NCBI GenBank assembly: GCA_903813345.2 | Contig: CAIIXF020000009.1 | Coordinates: 19,307,759-19,371,758 of the forward strand | DNA length: 64,000 bases | Source of the DNA: Owenia fusiformis | Taxonomy: Eukaryota; Annelida; Polychaeta; Sabellida; Oweniidae | Direction: 5' to 3' | Shown: positions 46,436-58,230 of the stretch, piece by piece | How positions within the stretch are numbered: the stretch's first letter is position 1 | Layout: each line of letters opens with the position of its first letter | Notes under the pieces: model-generated | Seen by the model: only the letters and a program-made list of their open reading frames with translations | What the model was told of the DNA's origin: nothing | The model's database searches: none | Position numbers and translations under genes: made by a program

Positions 46436-47428
46436 TCACACCATATTTTGTTTGGACTCTGCAATAATATCTTTTAATGCTATGTAATTAATAACTTTTG
46501 ATGGTAAAGGAAGTTTATTGAGATTCTTTAAAAAATTTGATCCTTCGTGAAGATCTTGTATTTTCCTTCGTATCACAATTCTACAATGATGATACAAACT
46601 TGGGGGATTTTTCAGCTCCTGCTGCAACCAGTTTTGAAATTCATCATTTTGTGCAAAAGCTGGTAGAAGCTGGTTATTCTGTATATTTCCATCAGTAGTA
46701 ATGTTCACACCAGCATTTGCAAGAACTTTAACCATGTTTAAACTATCATGAAACATTGCCCAGTATAACAGTGACTTGAACTTATGCTCCCCTTTAATCC
46801 TAACATCTGCTCCATGGTAAACGAACAACTCTGTGATGTCAGTTCTCCTTGGGAATTTCAATGAGACGTATAATGGCGAACGATTCCATTCAACAGAAGG
46901 GTTCACATTGGCACCATATCTGATAAGGAGCGCACATATTCTTGGATAACGTTGACGAGTAGCTAACCACAGTGCTGTATGACCTACATCATCTACACCC
47001 TCTGTGTCACAGCCTCCTTCTAACAAACGTGTCGATGCATCTAGTTTACCTTGACGACAAGCAGTCACTATAGGAGGCTCAATTCTTTTATTCTTGTCTT
47101 TACTTCTAATATCTAATTCAGGATCACTCTCGTTTAATATCAAATCAAAGACATCCATACGATTGTGATAAAGTGTTAAACTTAATGCAGTTGCTCCAAA
47201 TATAACAGCATTGATATCTTTTTTGCAATCTTTGAATACTTTAGTGATAGCATCAATTGGTTTATTTGACCTGATCATGAGATGTAACAGGTTAATGTTT
47301 CCTGGAGTCAGATTTGCTTGTTGAATCACATTCTTGGTTGATTGTTCCTCAGATGGTTGTTGCCTGCTTGATTGTTCCATGGTTGATTGTTCCTCACTTG
47401 ATTGTAACTTGTTTAATTGTCCCATCAT
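46436..47428 (-). CDS. Ankyrin repeat and SOCS box protein (ASB family)
   Basis: Predicted substrate-recognition subunit of a Cullin5-ElonginB/C ubiquitin ligase. 330 residues in one exon. Residues 1-36 are Ser/Gln/Glu-rich with an internal repeat (SSEEQST). About six ankyrin repeats occupy 43-242, including GHTALWLATRQRYPRICALL (149-168) and NRSPLYVSLKFPRRTDITEL (182-201). The C-terminus is a SOCS box: a BC box PPSLYHHCRIVIRR (275-288) and a Cul5-type LPLPSKVINYI (306-316). The SOCS box makes the family assignment firm; which ASB number is the orthologue is not clear. The start Met is preceded by stops. The target substrate cannot be inferred. Confidence 0.92.
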   Translation of the reverse strand: MMGQLNKLQSSEEQSTMEQSSRQQPSEEQSTKNVIQQANLTPGNINLLHLMIRSNKPIDAITKVFKDCKKDINAVIFGATALSLTLYHNRMDVFDLILNESDPELDIRSKDKNKRIEPPIVTACRQGKLDASTRLLEGGCDTEGVDDVGHTALWLATRQRYPRICALLIRYGANVNPSVEWNRSPLYVSLKFPRRTDITELFVYHGADVRIKGEHKFKSLLYWAMFHDSLNMVKVLANAGVNITTDGNIQNNQLLPAFAQNDEFQNWLQQELKNPPSLYHHCRIVIRRKIQDLHEGSNFLKNLNKLPLPSKVINYIALKDIIAESKQNMV

Positions 47429-48146
47429 AATGTTGTCACTCTAGATAGAATTCTTTGGATTGTCTTGGTCTACAGCTTTACTGAGCTGACATACAAATTA
47501 TCATGTGCAAATTATATTGGATCACAATATATGCAGAAGTTTGATTTGTGGATGTTATATTATAACTTAGCGAGATAAATAGTGACATAAAAAAGGGTGA
47601 AAGCGCCGAAAACGGAACAAATCGTGGAACTTTCCAGATATGACCAGGCAACCTTCCTGGGTGTAAAAAGCAACTGTGCCGAAAATTTCCTCCATTTTTT
47701 ATCGACTTTTCGCAATTTTTACCCCTAACCCTAAAATTTATAGGGGTAGGCTTAATGACCAGCCATAACATTTTAGGATGATCATTAAATAGTATCATAA
47801 TTTCAATGTTGGGACCTTTTACCATGATACACATGATAATGATTGAGATTGCAGTCAATTTTTAGTAAAATGAATATCTACTTATCTTTAATAATTCCTT
47901 TTATCTCTTTTCCAGAGTGGCATATACTTCCACATGATAAACATTGTAATTTTAATTGAAAATAAAGTTTGACAAACTATGTGACATCTGATGAGTGACT
48001 TGATTTCAAATACAGAATAATCAAGTAAAAAGTGTATCTTTCTTACTATAACAACTACCAAAATCACTTCTTGTTTTTGACAAGGTCATGCTTGAGTGAC
48101 AATGAGCATCAACATTTAGGATAGAATCTAGATCAGTTTTTGTAAG
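47429..48146. other. Upstream of the ASB-like gene
   Basis: Likely promoter and leader of the minus-strand ASB gene. A 126-codon minus ORF at 47478-47858 shows no domain and is probably chance. Confidence 0.4.
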
Positions 48147-48148
48147 TA

Positions 48149-49040
48149 CGAGGGGTGATCCAAAAGTCTTGGACGCCCCGCTCTAACTTTGCTATTTTCT
48201 AATATAATTACATGACATTTTCAGATAATAAAGATCAACATCTTAACAACTTTGTGTATAAGTTTCAACAGAAAATGATATATTTTAACTACTTTTCCAA
48301 ATAATTTTTAATACTGGGGCCCGGCCACACAGAATGGTATTTAAATATAGCAAATTACGTCACATCTGTTATAATATGGCAAATACTTTAGGTGCAGGTG
48401 CGCAACCTAACATCAGTCATGATATGAGAGAATTTCCAATTTTCAGTCTGAGTGTCATCTGCCATCATCATCTTCACATATTAAGACCTACTTTTCAACA
48501 TATTTTCCACGAATTTGAACACATTTTTCATACCGCTTTACTAATGAGTGGAAGACATTTATGAAACCGCCATTGCTTATGTTTTACAAATGCTGCTGGA
48601 TGCCACTCTAAATCTCATCCAATGAGTAAAAAATATTTTCTTTCAACCCTCCTTTTCAACTTGGAGAAAAGAGGGAAAATCACATGGAGGCTAGGCTGTA
48701 TTGTGCATATGGTAGCTGCTCAAGGTCAATAATAGTGAAAATATCTTGTCGTATTCTTTGTTCTACTTTGATTTCTTTCATGTTCTGCATTTCAGCAGAA
48801 ACAAGTGAAATGGCGGCAACATTTGAGGCTGAAAGTTGCCATGTGCGAATACCATTCCGGGTGGCAAGGTCCCTATATTAACAACTATCGCGAAAACTAC
48901 ATAAAATATATCGTTTCTCCATGAAATTAATACACAAAGTAGTTAGACTGTTGGTCTTCATTATTGAAAGGTTTAAAGTAATTTTATCAAAAACCAACAA
49001 AATTAGAGCAGGTAGTCCAAGACTTTTGGATGAACCCTCG
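48149..49040 (-). mobile_element. Decayed mariner element
   Basis: Ends CGAGGGGTGATCCAAAAGTC (48149) and GACTTTTGGATGAACCCTCG (to 49040) are inverted and flanked by TA (48147-48148, 49041-49042). The arms align imperfectly over about 185 bp. The minus strand near 48490-48540 reads RYEKCVQIRGKYVEK, like the C-terminal end of mariner transposases. No intact transposase is left; the element is 892 bp against about 1.3 kb for a full one. Confidence 0.75.
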
Positions 49041-49196
49041 TATGATTTTGACCTACATGATTGATAAAAATAATCAAGAAGTACTAGTAGTTCTGCTTAT
49101 TTTGCTGAACTGTGTTATGTTTGAAAATATGATATTGTTGATCTAATAAGGGCAGTTTTGAATTAAGAAGGAGTGTTGTGTGAGTTGGGAGGGGGT

Positions 49197-49290
49197 CTTG
49201 TTACTTGGGTAGATTTCAGGTAGATTGCCAATCAATACAATACAGTTCTTGTTACTTGGGTAGATTTCAGGTAGATTGCCAATCAATTCA
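49197..49290. repeat. Two-copy 51-bp tandem repeat
   Basis: CTTGTTACTTGGGTAGATTT at 49197 recurs at 49248, followed by the same AGGTAGATTGCCAATCAAT. Confidence 0.85.
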
Positions 49291-49336
49291 ATTTTGTCTC
49301 CTGATTTTGAATCTTGGATAGATACCAGATAGAAGA

Positions 49337-51232
49337 GTGAAGAAACAGGGTCACCTATATTCAAATTCTGGTACATGGTACTCCAATTACCAAGCCCATG
49401 AGCAAAATAAATATGTGATCAAAAGTGAGGGTGGAGCTGTGGGTTTAGACAATCTAACCGCATTACAGAAGTGGATGGTCAGTGGTCCAAAGATGGCAAG
49501 AATGTTAACTGAGTTTGAGGATGAGATGAAGGATAATGATGATGAAGTCCTTGCAAACTATGAGCACAGTGTTAGTTATCAAACCAGTTTCAAGAAAGAT
49601 GTCAATTCCCTTACTGAGGTTATCAATGATTTAGAAACCCCTTTATTGCAACATCAAAGGAACTTTGGACACTTGATACTAAAGATGTAATGTCAAACAG
49701 TGCTGTTGACACATTGAACACAATTGAGGAAAAGGGGAAAAGTCAATGTGAAGTATATATAAAGGAGAGAATTATTGAAAGATCAAAAGCCATCACAGAC
49801 CCTATCAAGAGAAACAATTTCAAGATTTTCAAACAACAAAAGAAGAAATCTAACTCAAGTTCAAAGCTAGCAAGCTTGAAAAATGACACTGCCCTATTTT
49901 CACAACTATACATAGCGTGCCAGAATAGAGACGGCTACTCAGATGAATTTTTCCAACATGAGAACCAGGCATTCCCTCCATCCCTTTCACAAGATGGCAC
50001 AATCAAGACTGGACTCAAAGCAAATATCTTAAAACCAGTGGAAGACCTTGTTCCAAATAGAAAGATCAATACACCAGATGTTGAAGCCATGTTTCTTGAT
50101 GGTGCCATAATAGTCCACCTGCTGAAAACTCAAGAAGCAAGAACCTTCCTACAATTTTCAGATGACATATTTAATAAGTATGTTGCATATCAACTTAATA
50201 AAGTACAAAGACTTGATATTGTATGGAATCAATATAAACCAAATAGTCTCATATCTTCAACAAGAAAAAAGCGTGGATCTGGAAAGCGTCAAATAGTTTA
50301 TCCAGTAAACAAATTGCCAGGGAATTGGCCAGAATTTCTATGCTCGGATGACAACAAAAGTGATCTCTTTACTTTCCTTGCATCAAATGTCTCAGCCATT
50401 CCAGTACCAGAGAATATAAAATCCTGATTACAACAATTGGGAATACTGCAGAGGCATATCCTAAGCAGCATGTTTCTGAGATTTTACCATCATCCCATGA
50501 AGAGGCAGATTCCTGAATCTTTCTGCACATATATGATGAAATGAATAAGGCTTCACAAAAATGATGATTAGAACAGTTGATTAAGACATTGTTGTTCTGG
50601 CAGTTAGTATAGGTGCACAACTTAACATTCAAATCTGGCTCGCCTTTGGCAAGGGAAAGTCCTATAGATACCTTCCAGCCCACGAAATTGCCCATGAAAT
50701 GACTCCTCAGAAAGCTATATGTTTCCCAATATTCCATGCTATGACTGGATGTGACACCACATCAGGATTTAATGGAAAGTTTAAGACATCAGCCTGGAAC
50801 CAATGGAGTAACTACCCTGAATTGACTACAGTATTAACAGAAATCTCAATACGACCCAATACCCTGCTTGATGCCAAGCTTATTTTACAGCGGTTTATTA
50901 TTCTGGTCTACAACAAAACAAGCAATGAAACATCAATCAATGCTGCGAGGAAGGAGATGTTCACAAAGAGGACTTCAATAATATCACACATTCCTCCAAC
51001 ATCAGAAGCCCTGTTACAGCATATGAAGAGAGTCATATACCAAGCTGTATTTATTTGGGGGCAATCACTTACAGCGAATCCTCAAGTTCCTTCCCCAGCT
51101 GAGTGGGGCTGGATATTTGAAGACTCCAAATGGATACCAAGGTGGACGACTTTACCTCAAGCATCAGACGCTTGCCAGGCTCACATAAAGTGTAGCTGCA
51201 AAAACCAATGCATATCAACACGATACAAGTGA
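49337..51232 (+). pseudogene. Frameshifted copy of an uncharacterised dispersed protein family
   Basis: Three consecutive plus-strand frames (49337-49690, 49690-50427, 50699-51232) belong to one protein. Landmarks: LQKWMVSGPKMARML; ITDPIKRNNFKIF; LYIACQNRDGYSDEFFQHEN; VEAMFLDGAIIVHLL; HAMTGCDTTSGFNGK; AEWGWIFEDSKWIPRWTTLP and a Cys-rich KCSCKNQC. From memory this set recurs in large predicted proteins scattered through cnidarian, mollusc and other invertebrate genomes; it has no assigned function that I know. Breaks: a shift at 49690 and stops and shifts in 50428-50698 (a HEEAD segment is readable there). Multi-copy spread suggests mobile-element origin. Confidence 0.7.
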
Positions 51233-52182
51233 GTCTTACTGCCCTTGGAAGCCCAAAAAACCACAAGTCAAACCGTATCTAAACTTTTTTCTGTATGTCT
51301 AAAAGATGGGTGTGACTCAAAACAAGCCTTTAAGAGTGAAAAAGGTGAAAAATAATAGTCATGTGAACCATTAGATATTGATGTAATTTTACAATCATAT
51401 ATCACTTATTTAATTTACTCCTGCAAATGGATATGGTGCAAAATATTCAATACAAGAAAAGTGGGCGTCGCCCATCACCACCCTTTAACATAGCAATTGA
51501 AAATCAATGGTATTTCATATTTTTAGTTCAACATTAACTTCTTAACATGATATTAAATTTGAAGTTTAAGCATAATTTAGTAAAAAAAATTGTGTCAAAA
51601 TATTTTTTAGCCCCCCCCCCCCTCGTGACCATGGGGGGGGTAAGAATTGTAAAAATTAGGGTAGTTCCTATGGAGCGATTTTTTGGCACAGTTGCTTTAT
51701 TTAAAGAGTAGCAATCAGTGATCATTTGAGGAAAGTTTCACGATTTGTTCCGCAAACGGCGATTACTTTACACTATTTATCCCGCTAACTCAGAGATTCA
51801 AGCTGAGATTCTAACAGCGTCTGGTGCTCTGGTCCTAACTTTCTGTAGTCACACAGATCAGTCTTTATGTTTATTATCAACAATTCAATCCCTCTATAAT
51901 TATCCTGTTGAGATTAGTTGAGATTGTGTGGTGTACTATTTCAAATCTCCAACATCTGGATGTACATTTGTATGTCAAGCCCACTTCTGAAAAATATTTA
52001 AGCAATTTTATAATATTTTACAGAATACATGAACAAAACGTACAATGAATTCCTGTCTCCTAATCAATCTTGACATGTTGTATTAGAGGTATAGTAGCTC
52101 ACTCAAGTTCACTTCTGAGCTCAACACTAGATGGAGTTTTTAATTTATAAAGGTTCTGTGTGGTTACAAATGCTTTCTTGAA
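51233..52182. other. Intergenic, nothing recognised
   Basis: Contains a C run and a G run around 51609-51641 with CCATGG between, potentially hairpin-forming. No supported gene. Confidence 0.4.
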
Positions 52183-52690
52183 ATGCATGGCGATGAAAAG
52201 ATTTTCCGAAAAACCTTCAAAATGACCACCAGAAAAAAAATGGCCACCCAAAGTTAATCAGCTCTAGAACATGATATCCTCTATCATGTTGCAAATTTGC
52301 AGAAAATCCGATGAGCGGTTTTCCTGAAATGGCAATGACAAGATTTTCCAAAAAAACTTCAAAATGGCTGCCAGAAAACAAGGTGGCCACCCAAAAGTTA
52401 ATCAGCTGTAGAACATGATATCCTCTATCATGTACGTGAATTTGGAGAAAATCCAATGAGCGGTTTTCCTGAAATGGTGATGATAAGATTTTCCGAAAAA
52501 CCTTCGAAATGGCCGCCAGAAAAAAGATGGCCACCCAAAAGTTAATCAGCTCTAGAACTTTATATCATCTATTATGTGTGCGAATTTGGAGAAAATCCGA
52601 TGAGCGGTTTTCCTGAAATGGCGATGGCAAGATTTTCCGTAAAACCTTCAAGATGGCTGCCAGGAAACAAGATGGCCACCCAAAAGTACA
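52183..52690. repeat. Minisatellite, unit about 145 bp, 3.5 copies
   Basis: Units contain AAGATTTTCCGAAAAACCTTC, shortened here, and CAAAATGGC(T/C)GCCAGAAAA, then GATATCCTCTATCATGT and AAAATCCGATGAGCGGTTTT. The unit differs in sequence from the Helitron cores but shares the AAAATGGCCGCC motif. Confidence 0.8.
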
Positions 52691-53209
52691 GTATAGGTTG
52701 TTTAATTCAAATGTCTTGTATTTTCCATTACTTCAAATAAATAGGAGGCAAAAAATTAGCAAAAATGTGTGAGTTCCAATGAAAGAAAACAATTTTGAAA
52801 GTGACTCCTGACCAAAAATAGTTTTCTAGCGTTCAGAACTTTGATGCACCATATGTATTACATCACTGAACTTTTGCATGTTCAAAATTCTCTTATATAT
52901 TTTATATCATAAAGTAGGGAGCATTTTGATGTTCTATCCCAATCAGATATCATATCATATCAATATTTCAAGTCGGATATTTTTTGTACAATAAACATTA
53001 GCGCAAGCTAATGACCTGATGACCAACATATAAACATAGAAATCTTTAAAATAAAATTTTAAAACATGTAACAGTGTTTAGATAAATATTAAAATATCAT
53101 ATGTCATGCTAAAATAGATCTACATTGTGACACAGAGAATCTGAAACATTTACATTTTACATTTACATATTGCACATTTGCAGTTATCACCGTTAATTTT
53201 TTTTAAACT

Positions 53210-53780
53210 CTGTTAGAGAAACACAAATACTGAGATTACTGGGTAGACTGTTCCATATATAGCATGTATCAACTCTAAAAGAGTGTCTGCCATGTGTTAC
53301 AGTATTGAAAGATGGAACATTTAGAGTATTTTTGTGACAAAAATTGTAACTAGATGTACTCTCCTGTAGTAGTAGTATGTCGTTAAGATAACTAGAAGAC
53401 TGATTATTTATGATTTTAAAAGTTTATTGCAATATGCCTTTCTCTACCTAAAGTTAAGGTGGGCAGGCCTGATTTTTTTTATTATAAAGAATTTGTCTAA
53501 AATAGTATCATAATCAGACTCATAGTCCTTGTAAACAAAACGGAGACATCTTTCTTGGAGCTTTTTCAATAAGAGCAATTGTCTTGCCACAGTGGTGTTA
53601 TACTATCGGGCAATAATTAAAGTGTGACAAGACAAAGGCCTTGAATATGGTCATGCGACTTTTCATGTCTAATAAATTTGAGAGCTGTTTAAAGGCATTG
53701 ATTTTACATGCTGACTTAATGCATAACTCTTTAATGAAAATCGTCCATCTCAAAATAGATCGTTTTTCTGTATGACTAGT
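53210..53780 (-). pseudogene. LINE reverse-transcriptase C-terminal remnant
   Basis: The minus strand reads IKELCIKSACKINAFKQLSN and AFVLSHFNYCPIV followed by a stop, then further out NTLNVPSFNTVTHGRHSFR and IWNSLPSNLSICVS. These are the familiar C-terminal motifs of APE-type LINE ORF2 proteins. Several stops and frameshifts; it is not the lineage of the intact LINE at 2051. Confidence 0.7.
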
Positions 53781-53954
53781 TTTCAGTCATTTTACTCAAC
53801 ATAAAGTTATACATCCTGGTTTATCTCACATATTTCCAACTTTGCATATACCTCGAATATCTAAGGTAATCAAAAAACGATAAATTACTGAAATACTGCA
53901 AAAAAGTAACTCAAAATTTGGGGGTTCGCATAATTGTCTAAAAAGTTGGGTTCG

Positions 53955-54660
53955 AATTTTTTTAGTCAAGATTGGGGGGGGGCACAGTCTATATGCAATT
54001 ATGATTTGGGCCAAGCCCAAATCATTAGTCTATCTACCTTCTCTACAAGTTAAATTAAACAACGGAAATTTTGAAAAAATTTAATAATGTCGTTTACACA
54101 CTGAAAAGTAAAGAAATTTCTCCGGGAATTGGCTGTGAATTGTAAATAACTATAATTGATACTATGACACTACAATCTGTGTAATTGCTCTAGCACTTCT
54201 TTTTCAGAAATGGACTACGAAGTTGATGGAGACGCTGAAAATGCTAAAGCTCTTGCATATTCTGGGCATAGTTTTTATGAAATTACAGGTGTTCCAAGTA
54301 CGTTTTTATTTTGAATTTACCTTTAAATTAATCAACCAATCAGATTGCAGATTTTTTAGGTCAACTACCGGAAGTTGAAAAACAGTCCGGCAAAGTTGTT
54401 GTTAACAGAAATTCTCCAGTATCTTGTCAATTATCATCGATTGGAGCGCATATCGGAAGAAAAACTATCGTGGATAAGAAACACTTATTTATTTTTGCCT
54501 CACAGAGCAAGGGATTAATCGCGGAAACGAGGATCTTCGTGGAGAATCGACCGATAGAAAAAAGGTACTCTGGCAAATTAAAATTTCCGTTGTTTAACTT
54601 GTAGAGAAGGTAGATGGGCTTGCCCCAAATCATAACTGCATATAGACTTTGGGGGGGGGG
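53955..54660. repeat. Inverted pair of about 100 bp
   Basis: CAGTCTATATGCAATTATGA (53983) through the ACCTTCTCTACAAGTTAAAT region is mirrored at about 54585-54660 (GTAGAGAAGGTAGATGGGCT, ATAACTGCATATAGACT). Both ends carry G runs. Between the arms is the candidate exon at 54210. Confidence 0.6.
54210..54297 (+). CDS. Candidate first coding exon, unidentified
   Basis: After a good acceptor (TTCTTTTTCAG at 54207) an ATG opens MDYEVDGDAENAKALAYSGH SFYEITGVP, ending at a GTACGT donor. Composition is protein-like and acidic, but no family is recognised and no following exon was found. It could be the first coding exon of an unseen gene or chance. Confidence 0.25.
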
Positions 54661-56407
54661 GATTTGCACGAACACTCTGAACCCCCTCTCCCTATGGCCC
54701 TGCGGTTGGTGCGAACAAGAATTAAAATAAAAGGCAAAGAATTTAATATTTCAATGAATTGAATGGGATTTCAAATTTCAACATAAGGAATCACATTTCT
54801 ACTATCGTCCTATTCAACGTAAATACATCGCATTCTTAATACTTCCGTATTCATTTCTATTTAGACTTCGAGATGTCCCTTGTCGTCCTACTACAGTGCT
54901 GATATATAATAATTAAGGGTGCGTTTTCAAACTAAACAGAGTACTCCTATCAAAATGAATTTGCCTACATACCCCTGAGACTCTTATCTGATAGATAGAC
55001 TGCACAAATAAAACAAAAGTTTTGCTATTATAGGCAAAAAGTTCTCTTGAAATTTCGGAGTGATTTTACCTGTTAATTCTGTCCATGGTCCGCCATTTTT
55101 GCGGAAGTTACACTGAAACGCAAACTCCATGAAACGAAACGAAATCACTAGAAAAAACATGGCACACATTGTGCGCATGTGCAGCAAAGTTTAGACCAAT
55201 CAGATTATTTGATTATTTTGCGCACATGAATTATTTGCTTCTGAGCACTTACAAGCTTACCACAATAAACGAACCTGGCAGAGACTACCCTTAGCCTACT
55301 CCATTTTTGCGAAATTTCAGCTCAAACTCGTGACAAATGCATTATACATACGCTGGTGTGAAGCCTTGGAGACACTCATTTTGGTAAATATGATTTATGG
55401 GGTATACTTTTCTGCAATTTGTGGGAGTTTGGAACATTAAATGTTAAGATTCAAGAAAATATGCCAATTAAACGACTGATCAATTAATATATACCAGCAC
55501 TGTAGGATGATATCATCATGGCCATTGGGAAAGGCTATTTCTATTGCTACATGTAGATATAAAACCTTACCAGATTAAAGCACTAATTAGTCATAGGGAA
55601 AGTTAAGTATTTTGTGCTTATTGAGTTGAGGCTTGCTCTATTAACTTCTTTTTCCTTCTAGACGAATTCCTGTGTTAATTAGTGCATAAGTAGTCCATGG
55701 AGATTGATTGAGATTCCCATTTGTGTTTATTTTTAGCAAAAATCTACTAGATTACGTTATTTACACTAGACTAAATGTACTAAATCAATCTCCCGGGTTT
55801 CAAGTTTATACTTGTCCTTTAATCAAAGCCAGATGACATGGGCAAACAGCCTCGCTTCATTCTCTAACCAACCCCTTCTGGCGGAGTTTTCTACTCCCTG
55901 AATTTAAAGTGTCTACAGCATTTATCAGAGGTAAATAGTATTTTCAAATTTCCCGGTTAAAAAACTATAATTTGATTGGCCGTGTATCTTCCGGGTCAAG
56001 TTCACCGGAAATAAACTATTGTGCATGATTTTATATTTTACAAGAATATCTGTTCCGCAGGCAATTCAGATCTAATACAACTTGGTGAGTGCTGTTTTGA
56101 CATAGTTCTTAGTTTCTTCATAGATATATCGACTAACCTAATAATTCATCCCCGGGTATTCATGTTATGAAATGATTTGTTCCATTTGCAAATATGCACG
56201 TTTTACTTATTGTTCCAAGCCCATCCTCTTCGTTTCTGACTAGAACGTAGAGATAGTCTTGGAACGAGATAACGTTTTATAAGTTCATTTCACTGTTTTA
56301 TTGCGCCAGTAAAACTTAAAAAAGAAATCATTATGCAAGATCATTCATAGGAGACAGGTTACCTGAAAAGGAAGATAGATATCACCTCAAAGTCATCACC
56401 ATCAATC
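54661..56407. other. Intergenic, nothing firm
   Basis: GGAAGT/ATGGCGG-type motifs near 55093-55105 and 55990-56010 hint at promoters, but no gene was recognised next to them. A segment at 56331-56385 recurs inverted at 62925-62978. Confidence 0.35.
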
Positions 56408-56822
56408 TACCTTTAGTAATAGAAGAGAAAAGTCCGAAAGCTCTTTGGAAATATAAACACTTCCGGTAAATATTCTGACATTTATCCTTCAAACTGTGAC
56501 ATTTATGCTTATATTTCGACATATATATGATTCTTACATACCAATACGATCAAAAAGGTTACTAACATACCAAATGAAAGGTGATTTCCTGGTCAAACTT
56601 GCAAAAGTTGGTCCAAACTCACACTCGATCCCTCCACTCCCTCCAATACGCATGTGCAGCGATGTTATAAATAAGGCAGTGACTGGAGAGCCTACATTTT
56701 AAGGTTCTTTAGCACTTCGGCCAAAGAGCCTTAAAGGTAATGTATGTACAAGCCACTCTAGTATATTTAAATGGTATAGAGATAATATGTTATGAAGCAT
56801 CAGATTTTGGATTATATGTACA

Positions 56823-57230
56823 GATAAAAGAAAATTGTTTCTACAGTATAATGGTAAGGATATTTCATGTGCAACTTGGATTAGAGCATTTAAGTGCAAA
56901 GTAGATACCAAACTCTTAATTATTCATTGGAAAACATTACACAACGTATATCCATGTAATGAGATTTTAAATGGTTTTAGAATTAGAGATATTTCTTTTT
57001 AAAATTGTAATGTAATTGACAATGTTAAACATAATTTTTATGAGTGTACAAAAATAAGGGATATATGGAATTTTTTTGATAATATCACTTTTGAACAAAT
57101 TATAGGAATAAATAAGTATAAGAATTATAAAGAAGTTTTAATAACCAGGAGGGAAATACAAATTTTCAATAGAGACAAAACTGGAAGTATACATGCATAT
57201 TTTGAAAATGAAAAACTGTACAGAAATTAA
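56823..57230 (+). pseudogene. L1/Tx1-like LINE ORF2 C-terminal fragment
   Basis: An open frame with one stop (TAA after DISF) reads DISCATWIRAFKCKVDTKLL and IIHWKTLHNVYPCNEIL, then NVKHNFYECTKIRDIWNFF. This matches the late region of L1/Tx1-type ORF2 proteins, with W..R.F....D.KL.W.....H.I.P and a C-terminal H...EC..... W pattern. No RT core is present. Confidence 0.65.
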
Positions 57231-57312
57231 ACAATGTAACTGGGTCTATGTATAATTATATTATTTACATATGTTTTATTATTGAAATATAGATTTTACA
57301 AAAAGAAAACAC

Positions 57313-57381
57313 ACTCTAGTTTTGTGGTTATGGCGTTCGCCTAATACTCCCACGGCGCAGGTTCGATTCCATGTTGGTACA
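57313..57381 (+). repeat. tRNA-like sequence (tRNA pseudogene or SINE head)
   Basis: Contains an A-box-like GTGGTTATGGCGTTCGCCTA and a B box GGTTCGATTCC at the correct spacing, most like tRNA-Val. The acceptor stem does not pair and the anticodon arm is altered, so a functional tRNA is unlikely. Confidence 0.5.
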
Positions 57382-58153
57382 ATTTTTTTCATTATGAAGT
57401 TTGTTCTCTGAGGTCCGGATATTATGTACACAATTTTTTAAAAATTCATGGGCTCGCTCCAACGCTCAACCATCCATGTTTAATGAAATTAATCACTTGT
57501 ATTGGCTTTACTATATTCACAAGCTTACAGCATACGGGGAATCCCATTTGAAGGTGGCAAAAAGTATGAAGGAGACTTTGGGATGAAGAAAATGATCTTG
57601 TTGAATTCCAGATACAGCACATCATGATGCAGTTTATCGGGAATGTAGGGACATCAGAGAATACACTTCCAAATCTATTGCCTATTAGATTCCCATGCCG
57701 ATTTTTAGGATTTTCAAATGACAAGAGGCACAAAATATTTTTTCAATTTTTTGCAAAAACTTCCCCTTCAAAAGTCCTTCATTTGTATCAACGTTTTTTT
57801 AGGCTAGCCTCCAATTGGGCATCACTAAATGTGACCTCAACACCATTCTCCCAAGGGCCTATTCTAAACATCAAAATCTTTACTGATTAGTAAAATTGAA
57901 CAAGTATATGACTGCTCCAAGTTGCCGCACCACGAAGGTTACTGAACCTTTAAAAAGCCAAATTTAGACTGAGGATTGAAAAGGTTCTAAGAACTTTTTT
58001 TCGGTAGACCGGAAGTAAATTTACGAGTCGAGTAAAAAGTGATAATGTTCTTTTTATGAAGTGGGGAAGTCAAAACAGTTCTTATAGGAAGTCAAAGTAA
58101 GCATTCAAGGATCATTTAGAAGCATTTAAAATCAAATCCACTGCAAAAGTGAA

Positions 58154-58230
58154 ATGAATAAAATCGTTGTATGTTTCCTTCTTCGTTTTCTTCGCGGACC
58201 TCAGAGAAGACACTTCCGGTTTAATAATCG
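58154..58230 (+). CDS. Candidate first exon with mitochondrial-like leader
   Basis: ATG at 58154 opens MNKIVVCFLLRFLRGPQRRH FRFNNR, rich in Arg and hydrophobics and free of acidic residues, ending at a strong GTGAGT donor. Two CCGGAAGT/ACTTCCGG sites flank it (58008 and 58211), as is common for housekeeping promoters. No next exon or family was recognised. Confidence 0.25.

Noticed and set aside
47478-47858. 126-codon minus ORF upstream of the ASB gene
   Set aside because: No domain, signal or splice support; probably leader or chance.
57313-57381. Functional tRNA-Val gene
   Set aside because: A and B boxes exist but the acceptor stem does not pair and the anticodon arm is changed.
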